Counted from the stretch's first letter, positions 16,418 to 25,458 are shown. The stretch is 64,000 nucleotides of DNA from Methanoculleus sp. (GCA_018433835.1 JAHDQM010000027.1:62001-126000), one strand, 5' to 3'. Notes: generated by a model from the letters alone, not told the origin. Numbers and translations are program-made.

Positions 16418-16698
16418 GGGATTGCCTCCGGATCGACACTCTCCAGTGCAGGATACAATCCGCAACAGTCGGGGACAGCTGCATGAGAGCGGAGATCGGG
16501 AACGAGACGATCTGCGCAAAGGGTTCATGAGAGTTTCACGCTCTCATGCAGGAAACCGTCGCTCCGACATGCGTCATTGAGTGTCGGATTACGTGTCGTA
16601 TCCAAAAGGATCCTCAGGATATTTATATCTTCGGTTGGGGGTGCAATGCTACAGGAGAATAGCCCGCCGCCCCCATCAAATGCAGTAGACGCCGTATT
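16418..16698 (-). promoter_or_regulatory. Promoter and structured leader of the KamA-family gene
   Basis: A TATA element (minus strand ATATAAATATCC) lies near 16614-16626, about 200 bases before the start codon. Between them are two inverted repeats: CATGAGAG...CTCTCATG at 16526-16548 and TCCGACA...TGTCGGA at about 16563-16589. A transcribed leader of this length with hairpins could be regulatory; no known riboswitch pattern is recognised. Confidence 0.45.
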
Positions 16699-17073
16699 TT
16701 ACTTCTTCTTCTTGGCCATAGAGAGAATGTCCACCACGTATTTTCCTTCTTTTTCCAGTCCGACGACAACCTCGTCCGATCGGGCCAGTTTCTCGATATT
16801 CAGTTCGTACGAACCGGGACTGAGAATACGGATGCTCTCGATCCGCTCGAAGACCTCGATCTCCTCTTTTCGTCGATCCTGCTTGACCTCAAGCACGTCT
16901 TCGCCCGTATCCCGGGCAATCTCGTCGATGGTCTTCTCCTTCAGCACGTCGTCGTGCCGTTCGGCCTCACGGATGTAGAGAAACTTCTTCCCGCCGCAGC
17001 TCGGGCATCCTTTCAGTATCCTCGTCGAACCGTCCTCGAACTCCCTGCCACATTGCGTACACTTGTGAGGCAT
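16699..17073 (-). CDS. arvC: Zn-ribbon protein of the archaeal vesiculation GTPase operon
   Basis: 124 residues. A short N-terminal zinc ribbon has CTQCGREF and CPSCGGKK (two CxxC pairs), followed by a charged helical stretch and a C-terminal beta-rich domain (VFERIESIRILSPGSYELN) ending in MAKKKK. This is the OapC/ArvC family, which sits with ArvB and the GTPase ArvA in many Euryarchaeota; that operon has been linked to extracellular vesicle formation in Haloferax. It is the last gene of the three-gene operon. The gene-specific role is unknown. Confidence 0.8.
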   Translation of the reverse strand: MPHKCTQCGREFEDGSTRILKGCPSCGGKKFLYIREAERHDDVLKEKTIDEIARDTGEDVLEVKQDRRKEEIEVFERIESIRILSPGSYELNIEKLARSDEVVVGLEKEGKYVVDILSMAKKKK

Positions 17074-17094
17074 ATATCCACCCGTAATACCCGT

Positions 17095-17472
17095 TCATCT
17101 TGACGAGGAGACCCATGCGCTGATGAGATCCTTCTCCTTCTTAAGCGTCCTGAGCTGGTTTGCAGGCCCGATCACGGTCAGGCGGGTTTCGGAGCGCTTC
17201 CCCCCGAGGAGTCTCCCCAGGAACCCACCCTGGGCATCTCTGACGGGATAGGTCTCCATCTCGATCCCGGAAAAGCCGTCCGGTGCGATCTCACGCATCG
17301 TGATCTCGATGAGCTTGCTCTGCTCGTCCGGCGCGAGACCCTTCTCCAGGATCACGATGTTTCCTTCCATGACGTCATCGAGAATCAGGCGGATCTTCTC
17401 CATTGCGGTGAGCCGATCCAGGCGTTCCGCCGAGATCAGGTCTATCTGCACACCCTGTATCATCTCCATCAC
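17095..17472 (-). CDS. arvB: OapB/ArvB family protein (DUF2073)
   Basis: 125 residues, no membrane segments. Typical family signatures are LISAERLDRLTAMEKIRLIL, ILEKGLAPDEQSKLIE and the C-terminal LTVIGPANQLRTLKKEKD. Its start overlaps the GTPase stop by 4 bases (ATGA), and arvC follows after 21 bases. Family context assigns it to the ArvABC vesiculation operon; molecular function unknown. Confidence 0.8.
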   Translation of the reverse strand: MMEMIQGVQIDLISAERLDRLTAMEKIRLILDDVMEGNIVILEKGLAPDEQSKLIEITMREIAPDGFSGIEMETYPVRDAQGGFLGRLLGGKRSETRLTVIGPANQLRTLKKEKDLISAWVSSSR

Positions 17473-18110
17473 CCGAAATATGACGTCATATTCTCGTACA
17501 GCTCTTCCACGTTGGTCCCTTCAAGGCCGGATATGGCGATCACAGGGTGTTGGGGAAACGCACTCTTGATCCGCGCAGGGGAAGCGTCGGGGAGATCGTT
17601 CTTGTTCGCGACGATCAGGACGGGAAGTTTCCGGCTCTCGATGATCCCGACAAGCATGATGTTCACCTGCTGGAACGGGTCCTGCGTGGCATCGAGCATG
17701 TAGATGACGCCGTCGATATCCTCACGGAGCCAGTGCATCGCCTCGGCCACGCCCTCGGTCGCCTCCCGTGCCCGCTTGACGGCTTCCTCCTTCTCGATGC
17801 CGTACTCGACGAACTCATTATAGTCGATCTTGGTCGTCACGCCCGGCGTATCGACGATATCAATGGTTATCGAGCTGCCGTTCTGGCCTGTGATGGTGAT
17901 ATCCTCCTTGCGCCGCACGCGGCGGGTTTCGTGAGGCACCTCGCTGACCGGCCCGACCGCATCACCGACCCAATCCCGTACAATCCTGTTCGCGAGCGTC
18001 GTCTTGCCGGCATTGGGAGGGCCATAGATCCCGATGCGGCAGGTCCGCTTCTTAAAGAGTGCCTTCAAGAACCCCGAGATCTTTTTTTTCGTACGAACTA
18101 AGAACGTCAT
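17469..18110 (-). CDS. arvA: Era-like small GTPase of the ArvA family
   Basis: 213 residues. GTPase motifs are G1 GPPNAGKTTL (residues ~31-40), G3 DTPG, G4 VANKNDL and G5-like AISGLEG. A short basic N-terminal segment (RTKKKISGFLKALFKKR) precedes the G domain and could bind membranes. It belongs to the archaeal GTPase family whose member in Haloferax volcanii drives extracellular vesicle formation. First gene of arvA-arvB-arvC, transcribed divergently from the CBS cluster. Confidence 0.85.
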   Translation of the reverse strand: MTFLVRTKKKISGFLKALFKKRTCRIGIYGPPNAGKTTLANRIVRDWVGDAVGPVSEVPHETRRVRRKEDITITGQNGSSITIDIVDTPGVTTKIDYNEFVEYGIEKEEAVKRAREATEGVAEAMHWLREDIDGVIYMLDATQDPFQQVNIMLVGIIESRKLPVLIVANKNDLPDASPARIKSAFPQHPVIAISGLEGTNVEELYENMTSYFG

Positions 18111-18321
18111 TAAGTTCCCTCAGGTAGGCCAATTTTGCCTATACTTAAGTGAGTTGTGGCACTCACAAATAAATATAATTATATGTTCCGTCAGGCGCAT
18201 TCTCCCTATTTTGGAGACAAACAGCAATCCCGGGGTGAGAGAATTCTTTTATACTGTTGAAACCTAGATAGACTTGCACCTGGAGAATTGACTCAAATAG
18301 CGGCCAGATTAGGAGAATCCC
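18111..18321. promoter_or_regulatory. Divergent promoter region between arvA and the CBS cluster
   Basis: Minus-strand TATA candidates for arvA lie in the AT-rich AAATAAATATAATTATATG section (about 18166-18184). An inverted repeat TTGTG-GCACT-CACAA sits at about 18154-18168. On the plus strand CTTTTATACT near 18245-18254 is a TATA element for the CBS operon, and AGGAGAATCCC immediately precedes the ATG at 18322. Confidence 0.55.
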
Positions 18322-18885
18322 ATGATGAATAATAGCGATGCCATCCGTTTTGAGACACGCATACCAGTCAGGGAAGTCATGCAGAGCCATCCAACGACCA
18401 TCGATGTGGGGGAGACAGTCGCCCGGGCGGCGCAGATTATGTGCCGCGACGGGGTCGGCAGTTGTATCGTGCTGCAGAATAACCTGCCCACCGGGATCGT
18501 CACGGAAGAGGACATCAACTGCAAGGTTGTGGCAAAAGACTCAAAACCAAGCAGCATCTCCGTCAACGAGATAATGAGCACCCCGCTGATTACGATCGGT
18601 GCCGACAAACTGGTAGGGGATGCCGCAGCGATGATGGTAAAGCACCGTGTCCGCAGGCTTCCCGTCGTCGGGGACCAGCGGGTTATCGGGATCGTGACGG
18701 TCAGGGATATCCTCACCGTCGCGGCCGAAGTAAACGAACTGCTGGCGGACCTCATCGAGATCAACCGCGAGGAAGAGTATGCCCTGGGAGTCTGCGACCG
18801 GTGTGGGAATATGTCCGACGATCTCTCGCGGGTCGACAACCTTATGCTCTGCCCCGTATGTCGGGAGGAGGAGCAGTTGCTATGA
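18322..18885 (+). CDS. Two-CBS-domain protein with C-terminal zinc ribbon
   Basis: 187 residues. Two CBS motifs (VREVMQSHPTTIDVGETVAR ... GIVTEEDI; VNEIMSTPLITIGADKLVGD ... GIVTVRDIL) are followed by a linker and a zinc ribbon, CDRCGN...CPVCRE. CBS pairs usually bind adenine nucleotides or SAM, and the zinc ribbon suggests contact with nucleic acid or protein. AGGAGA ribosome binding site. First of five CBS genes; overlaps the next by 4 bases. Confidence 0.9.
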   Translation: MMNNSDAIRFETRIPVREVMQSHPTTIDVGETVARAAQIMCRDGVGSCIVLQNNLPTGIVTEEDINCKVVAKDSKPSSISVNEIMSTPLITIGADKLVGDAAAMMVKHRVRRLPVVGDQRVIGIVTVRDILTVAAEVNELLADLIEINREEEYALGVCDRCGNMSDDLSRVDNLMLCPVCREEEQLL

Positions 18886-19637
18886 AGGTGGCCTCAAACC
18901 TGATGGTGGAGATTCCCACCCTGCGCTACGACGAATACGTCACGAAAGCGCGGAGCGTCCTGCGGGACGACGTCTTTCGTGAACTCTACATCGTGGACGA
19001 AAAAAATCGTCTGATGGGCTACCTCGACATCTCCGACGTTCTGCGGGTTATGGACACCAAATCGAACGTCACCGTCAAAGGTTTCATCAGGGAGGCCGCC
19101 CAGGTCACCCCGAATACACCTCTTACAGAGGTAGGCCTCGCTATAATGAAGGCCCGTACAAACAGCGCTGCGGTTGTCAATGAAGACGGTGCCTACCAGG
19201 GAGGGGTGCTCTTCTCCGAACTCTTCCCCGTCCTGATCTCCCGTCGTGACATCCCCGGCAGGGTCGAGGACGTCATGTCGCGCCAACCCGTCACCTGCGC
19301 GCCGGACGACCCCATACACCGCATCTACAGCCTGATCGTTGCGAGCGGCTTTATCGCGTTCCCGGTGGTACAGAAGAAGGAGGCCATCGGCATCATCTCC
19401 CGCCGGGACCTCCTGCGCGCCGGAAATGTCCGCATATCGGTGAAGAATCAGGCCGACACCACCGTGGAGCGGGCGATGACAACGCCCGTCATCTCGGCGA
19501 CGCCGGACGATTCGCTGGCAACGGCAAGCCGGCTGATGGTCGACCACGACATCAGCATCCTCCCGGTCGTCGACGAGAGAAAGAGGCTCGTCGGCGTTAT
19601 CGACCGCCACGACGTCCTTTCCGGCCGCATCCCATGA
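18882..19637 (+). CDS. Multi-CBS-domain protein (four CBS repeats)
   Basis: 251 residues built from about four CBS repeats: VEIPTLRYDEYVTKAR..GYLDISDVL, VKGFIREAAQVTPNTPLTEV, VEDVMSRQPVTCAPDDPIHR..GIISRRDLL and VERAMTTPVISATPDDSLAT..GVIDRHDVL. No effector domain. Start ATG 18882 overlaps the preceding stop. Probably a ligand-binding regulator; target unknown. Confidence 0.88.
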   Translation: MKVASNLMVEIPTLRYDEYVTKARSVLRDDVFRELYIVDEKNRLMGYLDISDVLRVMDTKSNVTVKGFIREAAQVTPNTPLTEVGLAIMKARTNSAAVVNEDGAYQGGVLFSELFPVLISRRDIPGRVEDVMSRQPVTCAPDDPIHRIYSLIVASGFIAFPVVQKKEAIGIISRRDLLRAGNVRISVKNQADTTVERAMTTPVISATPDDSLATASRLMVDHDISILPVVDERKRLVGVIDRHDVLSGRIP

Positions 19638-19675
19638 GGACGTCTCCGGATACTATTTCAGAGGAGTGTGATACC

Positions 19676-20623
19676 ATGCAACCGAACCCCAATAATTCAG
19701 ATAAGAAACCGGCTGACAGGCTCCTGAAGATGCCGGGCAAACGCGACCGCGGACCGGTCGACTTCAAGACGAGAATCGCCGGGTATGAAGGCGAGATTAT
19801 GGCGATCGCCACGAGAGACGTTGTTACGGCACAGCGGACCACGACGATTATCCAGGCGGTCGAGATTATGACCCACGAAGGGTTCCGCAGGCTGCCGGTC
19901 GTCGATGCCGGAACGCATCGCCTCCGGGGGATCGTGACCGTCAGCGACATCATCGACTTCATGGGTGGCGGCGACAAGTTCAACCTCGTGCAGGTGAAGC
20001 ATAGAGGGAACTTCCTCGCGGCGATCAACGAGGGACTCCGCGAGATCATGACCCCGCACCTGGTTACCATGCCCGTTACCGGGAGCATCTCCGACGCGGT
20101 CGAGATCATCGTCAACAAAAACGTCGGCGGGATCCCCATCACCGACGCCGAAGGCGAACTGAAGGGTATCGTGACCGAGCGCGACGTGATGAAGGTGCTC
20201 ACCACCGAGCACTCGGGCCGCAGGGCGGAAGATATCATGAGGTCGCCGGTACGCGTCACCAGTCCCGACACACCGATCGGCAAAGTCTGCGAGGAGATGG
20301 TGAAATGCAGGTTCAGGCGGCTTCCGGTCGTTGTCGACGACGTTCTCTGCGGCATCGTTACCGCAACCGACATCATGAGTTACCTCGGGAAAGGCAAAGC
20401 CTTCGAGCAGCTGACGACCGGGAACTCCATCGAGGTTATGGGGGCGCCGGTGCGGTCGCTCCTCTCCGGGGAACTGCACACAACCACGCCGGACCGGAAT
20501 ATCCACGACATCGCTCTCGAGATGATCCGGCGGCGCGTCGGGGCGTTCCCCGTCATAGAGGATTCGCGCCTTGTCGGATTGGTAACGGAATACGACCTTG
20601 TGAAGGCATTTGCAGAAGGGTAA
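19676..20623 (+). CDS. Four-CBS-domain protein
   Basis: About 315 residues. After a basic, disordered N-terminus (residues 1-40, MPGKRDRGPVDFKTRIAG) come four CBS motifs ending GIVTVSDII, GIVTERDVM, GIVTATDIM and GLVTEYDLV. I chose ATG 19676 because of the GAGGAGTG site 7 bases before; a GTG/ATG at 19634 overlapping the previous gene is the alternative. Third of the five CBS genes. Confidence 0.85.
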   Translation: MQPNPNNSDKKPADRLLKMPGKRDRGPVDFKTRIAGYEGEIMAIATRDVVTAQRTTTIIQAVEIMTHEGFRRLPVVDAGTHRLRGIVTVSDIIDFMGGGDKFNLVQVKHRGNFLAAINEGLREIMTPHLVTMPVTGSISDAVEIIVNKNVGGIPITDAEGELKGIVTERDVMKVLTTEHSGRRAEDIMRSPVRVTSPDTPIGKVCEEMVKCRFRRLPVVVDDVLCGIVTATDIMSYLGKGKAFEQLTTGNSIEVMGAPVRSLLSGELHTTTPDRNIHDIALEMIRRRVGAFPVIEDSRLVGLVTEYDLVKAFAEG

Positions 20624-20630
20624 AGGGAGC

Positions 20631-21470
20631 ATGCGTGCCATTGATGTGATGTCCGCTCCGGTGTACGTCGTTGCACCGACCGACAACGTCGCCTATGCGC
20701 GAAACCTTATGCTGAAGCACCGCGTGTCGAGACTGCCCGTCATGGAAGGGGATGATCTTCGGGGCATCCTTACCAAGAAGGATATCGCCTACCGGCTCAG
20801 GCAGACGGAACCGATGTGGCGACGGCGCCCGATCGACCGGATCCCGGTCGGTATCCTGATGGCGCCGGATCCGGTCACCGTAAAACCTGAGACCAGCATC
20901 CGCGATATTGCAGCCGTAATGCTTGATCGGGATATATCCGGGCTGCCCGTGGTCGACGAAGGCAGGATGACCGGCATCGTCACCAAACTGGACGTTATGC
21001 GCTCGGCCCGTGTACGCGGCCTCTCTGCCCGGGTCGGCGATATTATGGAAGATGCGGCCACGGTCAACAGGTACCACTCGCTGGACCACGTTATCGACAC
21101 GATAAAGGGAAAAAACGATAAACTTATTGTCGTTAACGACAATGGAAGCCTTGCCGGCATCATTACGGAGAGTAACCTCGCATTTTATGAGTATCAGGAC
21201 GAGCGGATGAACCTGCCGAGGCGTGACGTTACACATCTTCGGAAAGAGGAGCCGGCAGGGCAGAAACGCTTCAGATACGTCGTCGAGGTATCGGCAGTTG
21301 CAGAGGACATCATGAGCCGCCCGGTCATCACCGTCACCCCCGATGCATCCCTCCAGGATGCCGTCGGGTTGATGCTGGAGCACCAGATCAACAGCCTCGT
21401 GGTCGTGGAGGACGGTGATGTCCGGGGTATGCTCAAGAGAGATGATATCATCAAGGAAGTGGCAAAATGA
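20631..21470 (+). CDS. Four-CBS-domain protein
   Basis: 279 residues with four CBS repeats (AIDVMSAPVYVVAPTDNVAY..GILTKKDIAY; GILMAPDPVTVKPETSIRDI..GIVTKLDVM; VGDIMEDAATVNRYHSLDHV..GIITESNLA; AEDIMSRPVITVTPDASLQD..GMLKRDDII). No other domain. ATG 20631 follows a GGGAGC site; 8 bases separate it from the previous stop. Ends overlapping the next gene by 4 bases. Confidence 0.88.
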   Translation: MRAIDVMSAPVYVVAPTDNVAYARNLMLKHRVSRLPVMEGDDLRGILTKKDIAYRLRQTEPMWRRRPIDRIPVGILMAPDPVTVKPETSIRDIAAVMLDRDISGLPVVDEGRMTGIVTKLDVMRSARVRGLSARVGDIMEDAATVNRYHSLDHVIDTIKGKNDKLIVVNDNGSLAGIITESNLAFYEYQDERMNLPRRDVTHLRKEEPAGQKRFRYVVEVSAVAEDIMSRPVITVTPDASLQDAVGLMLEHQINSLVVVEDGDVRGMLKRDDIIKEVAK

Positions 21471-22249
21471 GCGACAGATTTCAGGTACTCGTCAAAGATG
21501 TGATGGCAAAACCGATCACTATCGCGAAGTCCGCCTTTGTCAGCGAAGCGCTCGAAAAGATGCTCGGTGAAGGCGTCGACCCGCTCATCGTGACCAACAA
21601 CGGCACGGTCATCGGCACGACATCCCGGGCGGCGATCGCCGAGACGCTCGGGAGCAGGAAGACCCAGGCGCTGAAGGCCACATCCATCCATGTTGCGAAC
21701 ACGGTCGAGGAGAACTTCACCTCCGCGTACCCGGACCAGAGCATCGATGTTCTGGTGCCGCTGCTCCAGCACTACAAGCTGGTTGTGGTCTTCGATGCCG
21801 AGCACCGCCTCATCGGGCAGGTGACGGCAGGGGACCTCCTGAAAGTGCTCCGGCCGGCGGGCGGCCTCCGGGACGTCATGGAACCGGTGCACACCATCCA
21901 GGGCGAGGAGCGGGCCGTCCACCTCCGCCGGAGGATGCTGGATGGCAAGATCGACCGCTTCATCGTCGAGGACGGCGATAGAGTCCTCGGTATCGTCACG
22001 GAGACCGACGTCGCAAAGGCGCTCCATGCGTTCAAGGATCTCGTGGAGGGGATCCACCAGGACTACCGGATCAGGAACCTCCTCGTGCGGGACATCATGA
22101 GCGCGCCCCTGATCTCGATGGACGCGGATACGGACGTCTCCGACGTCATCGACCTGATGCTCAAAAAGAACATCAGCTCCGTCCCGGTCAAGCGGAACGG
22201 CAGGATCGAGGGCGTCGTGACCCGGTCCTCACTCGTCCAGGCGTTGTGA
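21467..22249 (+). CDS. Four-CBS-domain protein
   Basis: 260 residues, four CBS repeats starting VKDVMAKPITIAKSAFVSEA and ending in VRDIMSAPLISMDADTDVSD..GVVTRSSLV. The second repeat is more divergent (TSIHVANTVEENFTSAYPDQ). Last gene of the CBS operon; a T-rich stretch (CCTCTTTTTTG) at 22269-22279 may terminate transcription. Confidence 0.88.
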   Translation: MSDRFQVLVKDVMAKPITIAKSAFVSEALEKMLGEGVDPLIVTNNGTVIGTTSRAAIAETLGSRKTQALKATSIHVANTVEENFTSAYPDQSIDVLVPLLQHYKLVVVFDAEHRLIGQVTAGDLLKVLRPAGGLRDVMEPVHTIQGEERAVHLRRRMLDGKIDRFIVEDGDRVLGIVTETDVAKALHAFKDLVEGIHQDYRIRNLLVRDIMSAPLISMDADTDVSDVIDLMLKKNISSVPVKRNGRIEGVVTRSSLVQAL

Positions 22250-23243
22250 GACAGGGCCAGATAATACTACCTCTTTTTTGCGGGCGAGCGGTTTGCTCCG
22301 GGTTTTAATCCAAGCGTGTAGGCTTGCGGGAACTCGTTGAGAGGCGACTCATTGGATGTCCTTCAGACCATTACTCGTCGTATGCATGTAGTCACGCACA
22401 TGGATCCCCATTGGGCTGCGCACTCCGCACCTTCGGCCAGTCACATCATGCATGGCGTTCTTTGGGACATTGCTTGCCCTGTGCACGGATTTCAAGGGGG
22501 TATCGCCATGACTGCCCCCGCCCCGAGGTGTGGGGTGCGACGGGCCATAGGGCCGGAGCATGAGCACCGAAGGGGCGTTTGAGGAGCGCGAAGCGCGGGT
22601 GGGGTGGGGGTCCAACAAGAAAGTGAGTACAGTTAGCCGGAGCGGCAAAGATACCCTTTGGAGACAGGGGAGGGGGGCAAAGCCCCCCCTCCCCGTCAGC
22701 CCCTCCCCTAATGGCGATATCCCCACGGTCCAGCGCACGGGGCTTTGTCCTTGCACCTTGAGCATCCCTGAGCCCGAGCACCGAAGAACAACGTTCCGGT
22801 AGGAACGACTGTTTGAAGGACAGGAGTTCGAGAGACCTTCGAGTTTCGAGGAACGGAGTTTGAGCACCATCAGGTGCGAAGTGCGCAATCCCCTTGAAAT
22901 CCGTGCACAGGGTATCTCCAACCCGAACTTTCGGTTCTCAGGCTCGCTACGGCACACTCTGCATCCCCACCGCGACCCGCCCCCTCCGAACCCTCACATA
23001 ATGCTGGTGCCGAAACCTCCATCCGCCCCGCTCGCTCGCACCTGACGGTGCTCGAACTCCTGTTGCGCAAGAGGTTCGCACCAATCGCAACTCGAAAATG
23101 CTTCGCGTTTTCTTATGCTCCGGCCACTCGTAATCGCACCTAGCGGTGCTCAAGCTCCTGCCTTTCGGCCAGTCGCACTCCGCTCGCGCCCATCGTACCA
23201 ATCATTAATACTCCACAACCAGAAACGGTATCAGGATATTTCC
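22250..23243. repeat. Repeat-rich intergenic region with hairpin mosaic
   Basis: No supported gene. It contains the 23-bp inverted-repeat-bounded block at 22477-22912 and, on either side, many short hairpin units of the mosaic family, e.g. GTTCCGGTAGGAAC near 22792, GCACCATCAGGTGC near 22864 and GAAAATGCTTCGCGTTTTC near 23094. A TATA-like TCATTAATACTCC at about 23202 precedes the deoxyhypusine synthase gene. Confidence 0.75.
22477..22912. repeat. 436-bp block bounded by perfect 23-bp inverted repeats
   Basis: CCCTGTGCACGGATTTCAAG at 22477 continues through GGG; its exact reverse complement ends at 22912 (CCCCTTGAAATCCGTGCACA then GGG). The interior shares a ~80-base segment (CTCCCCGTCAGCCCCTCCCC ... 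GATATCCCCACGGTCCA) with 38310-38400. No transposase is encoded. It looks like a non-autonomous element, or a large hairpin. Confidence 0.65.
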
Positions 23244-24209
23244 ATGAAACCAACGCAGCCAGTCAAACCAAACAGGGATGTAACGGCCCTCCTTCTATCC
23301 ATGAGCAAGACCGGCTTCCAGGGAAGAAAACTCGGGGAGTCGCTCGGCGTCTGGACCAGGATGGTCAGGGATCCGGACTGCACGATATTCATGGGACTCT
23401 CGGGCGCGATGATCCCGGCGGGTATGCAGAACGTGCTCATCGAACTCGTCAGGCACCGCTACGTCGATGTCATCGTCTCCACGGGTGCGAACATCTTCCA
23501 CGACACCTGCGAGCACCTCGGCGTGCGGCACTACCTCGGCCACCACCACGCAGACGACACGGCGCTCTTTGCGGAGGGGATCGACCGCATCTACGATGTT
23601 TTCGCGTACGAAGAGGAGTTCCGGGGCATCGACGCGGAGATCTCCCGGTTTGCCGACACTATAGCGCCGTTCCGGGGTTCGTCGCGGGAGTTCATCCGGC
23701 TCCTCGGAGAGTGGCTCCACGAACACAGGCCGGAGGGACGGTCACTCATCGCCACCTGTGCCGAGCACGGCGTCCCGATCTTCATCCCCGCCCTCGGCGA
23801 CTCGTCCATCGGCATCGGCCTCGTCATGGCACGCCGGCGCGGGGTCGAGATCGATATCGACCAGCTCGCCGACACCGACGAGATCACGCGTATGGTCGAG
23901 GAGTCGCAGAAGACCGGCGTCATCTACGTCGGCGGCGGCGTGCCGAAGAACTTCATCCAGCAGACCCAGGTCATCGCCTCGATCCACGAACAGCACCTCG
24001 GCGGACATGCCTACGCCGTCCAGTACACCACCGACGCCCCCCACTGGGGCGGCCTTTCCGGGTGCACGTTTGAGGAGGCGATCAGCTGGGGCAAGGAAGC
24101 ACCGGAGTCACCGCGTGTCCAGTGCTTCTGCGACGCCACGATTGCGCTCCCAATCGTCGCGTCGGGGCTGATCGGAAGCGGGGTCGAGCGGGCTCGCCGC
24201 TCGCCCTGA
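23244..24209 (+). CDS. dys: Deoxyhypusine synthase
   Basis: 321 residues. It transfers the aminobutyl group of spermidine to a lysine of initiation factor 5A (NAD-dependent). Conserved features: LSGAMIPAGMQNVLIELVRH, STGANIFHDTCEHLG, FIPALGDSSIGI and the active-site Lys in YVGGGVPKNFIQQTQ, followed by YAVQYTTDAPHWGGLSG. The start ATG 23244 is chosen since family proteins begin shortly before the first conserved helix; the longer frame lies in repeats. Confidence 0.94.
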   Translation: MKPTQPVKPNRDVTALLLSMSKTGFQGRKLGESLGVWTRMVRDPDCTIFMGLSGAMIPAGMQNVLIELVRHRYVDVIVSTGANIFHDTCEHLGVRHYLGHHHADDTALFAEGIDRIYDVFAYEEEFRGIDAEISRFADTIAPFRGSSREFIRLLGEWLHEHRPEGRSLIATCAEHGVPIFIPALGDSSIGIGLVMARRRGVEIDIDQLADTDEITRMVEESQKTGVIYVGGGVPKNFIQQTQVIASIHEQHLGGHAYAVQYTTDAPHWGGLSGCTFEEAISWGKEAPESPRVQCFCDATIALPIVASGLIGSGVERARRSP

Positions 24210-24325
24210 GACACCACAATTATTATTAGGCCATCATACCAAAATTAGTAGGCACAAGTCATAGAATGCTGTGTCTGGAGCAGCACCCCCGCGTGTTGCG
24301 AGTATCGAAAGATGCGAAGTTCTAT
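24210..24325 (+). promoter_or_regulatory. Promoter region of tRNA-Ser and the ribosomal operon
   Basis: AT-rich AATTATTATTAGG near 24220 and ACCAAAATTAGTAGG near 24239 precede the tRNA. No gene fits. The exact TATA element is uncertain. Confidence 0.35.
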
Positions 24326-24410
24326 GTTGAGGTAGCCAAGCCTGGTATGGCGCAGGTTTGCTAAACCTGTGTCCCCCTGGGACTCGAGGGTTCAAATCCC
24401 TCCCTCAGCG
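24326..24410 (+). tRNA. tRNA-Ser (anticodon GCT)
   Basis: 85 nt. Acceptor GTTGAGG (24326-24332) pairs with CCTCAGC (24403-24409), discriminator G. The anticodon stem CAGGT/ACCTG encloses loop TTGCTAA with GCT at 24360-24362. Long variable arm (class II), T arm GAGGG-TTCAAAT-CCCTC. CCA is not encoded. Located just upstream of rps13. Confidence 0.95.
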
Positions 24411-24444
24411 CTTTCACCGACAACGTCGATGATGAGGCGATCAC

Positions 24445-24894
24445 ATGGATGAAGAAGAGATAAAGTACTTTGTTCGAGTCAGGAACACTGATCTCGACGG
24501 CACCAAGGCAGTGCACATCGCACTGACCGGGATCAAGGGCATCGGTCCGCACACGTCGCGCACCATCACCGCCCTTGCCGGCGTGGATCCTCATGCCGTG
24601 CTCGGCAAGCTCGACGACGGATCGGTCGAACGGATTGCAAACGCCGTCGACACGTACACCGAACAGGTGCCCGACTGGATGGTAAACCGCCAAAAAGACG
24701 TCTACACCGGAGAGGTCCGCCACCTCCTCGGGACCGATCTCACCATGATGAATGACGACGACGTCAACCGCATGCGCAAGATGCGCAGCTACCGCGGCAT
24801 CAGGCACGAGACCGGGCAGAAGGTCCGCGGCCAGCGCACCAAGTCTACCGGAAGAACGGGCACGACCGTCGGCGTCAGGAGAAAGAAAGACTGA
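24445..24894 (+). CDS. rps13: 30S ribosomal protein S13 (uS13)
   Basis: 149 residues. uS13 features: [17 protein letters not shown], and the C-terminal [20 protein letters not shown] with a basic tail RRKKD. Binds the head of the small subunit. GAGG ribosome binding site 8 bases upstream. First protein gene of the archaeal rps13-rps4-rps11-rpoD operon. Confidence 0.97.
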   Translation: MDEEEIKYFVRVRNTDLDGTKAVHIALTGIKGIGPHTSRTITALAGVDPHAVLGKLDDGSVERIANAVDTYTEQVPDWMVNRQKDVYTGEVRHLLGTDLTMMNDDDVNRMRKMRSYRGIRHETGQKVRGQRTKSTGRTGTTVGVRRKKD

Positions 24895-24905
24895 GCGGTG
24901 ATTGA

Positions 24906-25454
24906 ATGGGATATCCAGGAAAAAACCACAAGCAATACGCGACGCCCAAGCGGCGGTTCGAAAAGACCAGACTTGAGGACGAAAAGCGGCTTATCATCGA
25001 CTACGGGCTCCGGAACAAGCGCGAACTCTGGAAGGCCCAGAGTGTGCTGCGGAAATACCGCGCCGGCGCCCGCGAGCTGGTGGCACTGCGCTCGGGCGGC
25101 CTCAGCACGGAGGACTACCAGAAGAAGAGAGACCAGCTCGTCAACCACCTTTACCGCTACGGTCTCGTCGGCGAGAATGCCGACGTCGGTGACGTTCTCG
25201 CGCTGAAAGTCGAGCAGCAACTCGACCGCCGCCTCCAGACGCTGGTCCTCAGGAAGGGGTTCGCACGATCCCCCAAGCAGGCCCGCCAGTTCATCACCCA
25301 CGGCCACATCGCGATCGGAGGTCGCCGCGTGACCGTGCCGAGCTACCGGGTCGCGAGAGCCGAAGAGCCTGAGATCAGTTACTACGGCCCCTCCCCGTTC
25401 ATGAACGAGGTTCATCCCGAGAGAAGCCGCATCGCCCGCACAGGAATGAGGTAA
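24906..25454 (+). CDS. rps4: 30S ribosomal protein S4 (uS4)
   Basis: 182 residues. Starts [20 protein letters not shown] and has an S4 RNA-binding domain ([34 protein letters not shown]). Nucleates small-subunit assembly. The ribosome binding site GGTGATTGA is the same as that before rps9. Four bases separate it from rps11. Confidence 0.97.
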   Translation: MGYPGKNHKQYATPKRRFEKTRLEDEKRLIIDYGLRNKRELWKAQSVLRKYRAGARELVALRSGGLSTEDYQKKRDQLVNHLYRYGLVGENADVGDVLALKVEQQLDRRLQTLVLRKGFARSPKQARQFITHGHIAIGGRRVTVPSYRVARAEEPEISYYGPSPFMNEVHPERSRIARTGMR

Positions 25455-25458
25455 CATC

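Noticed and set aside
22337..23201. Multiple short frames in the repeat region
   Set aside because: They follow the hairpin repeats in all frames with no start signals or recognisable protein.
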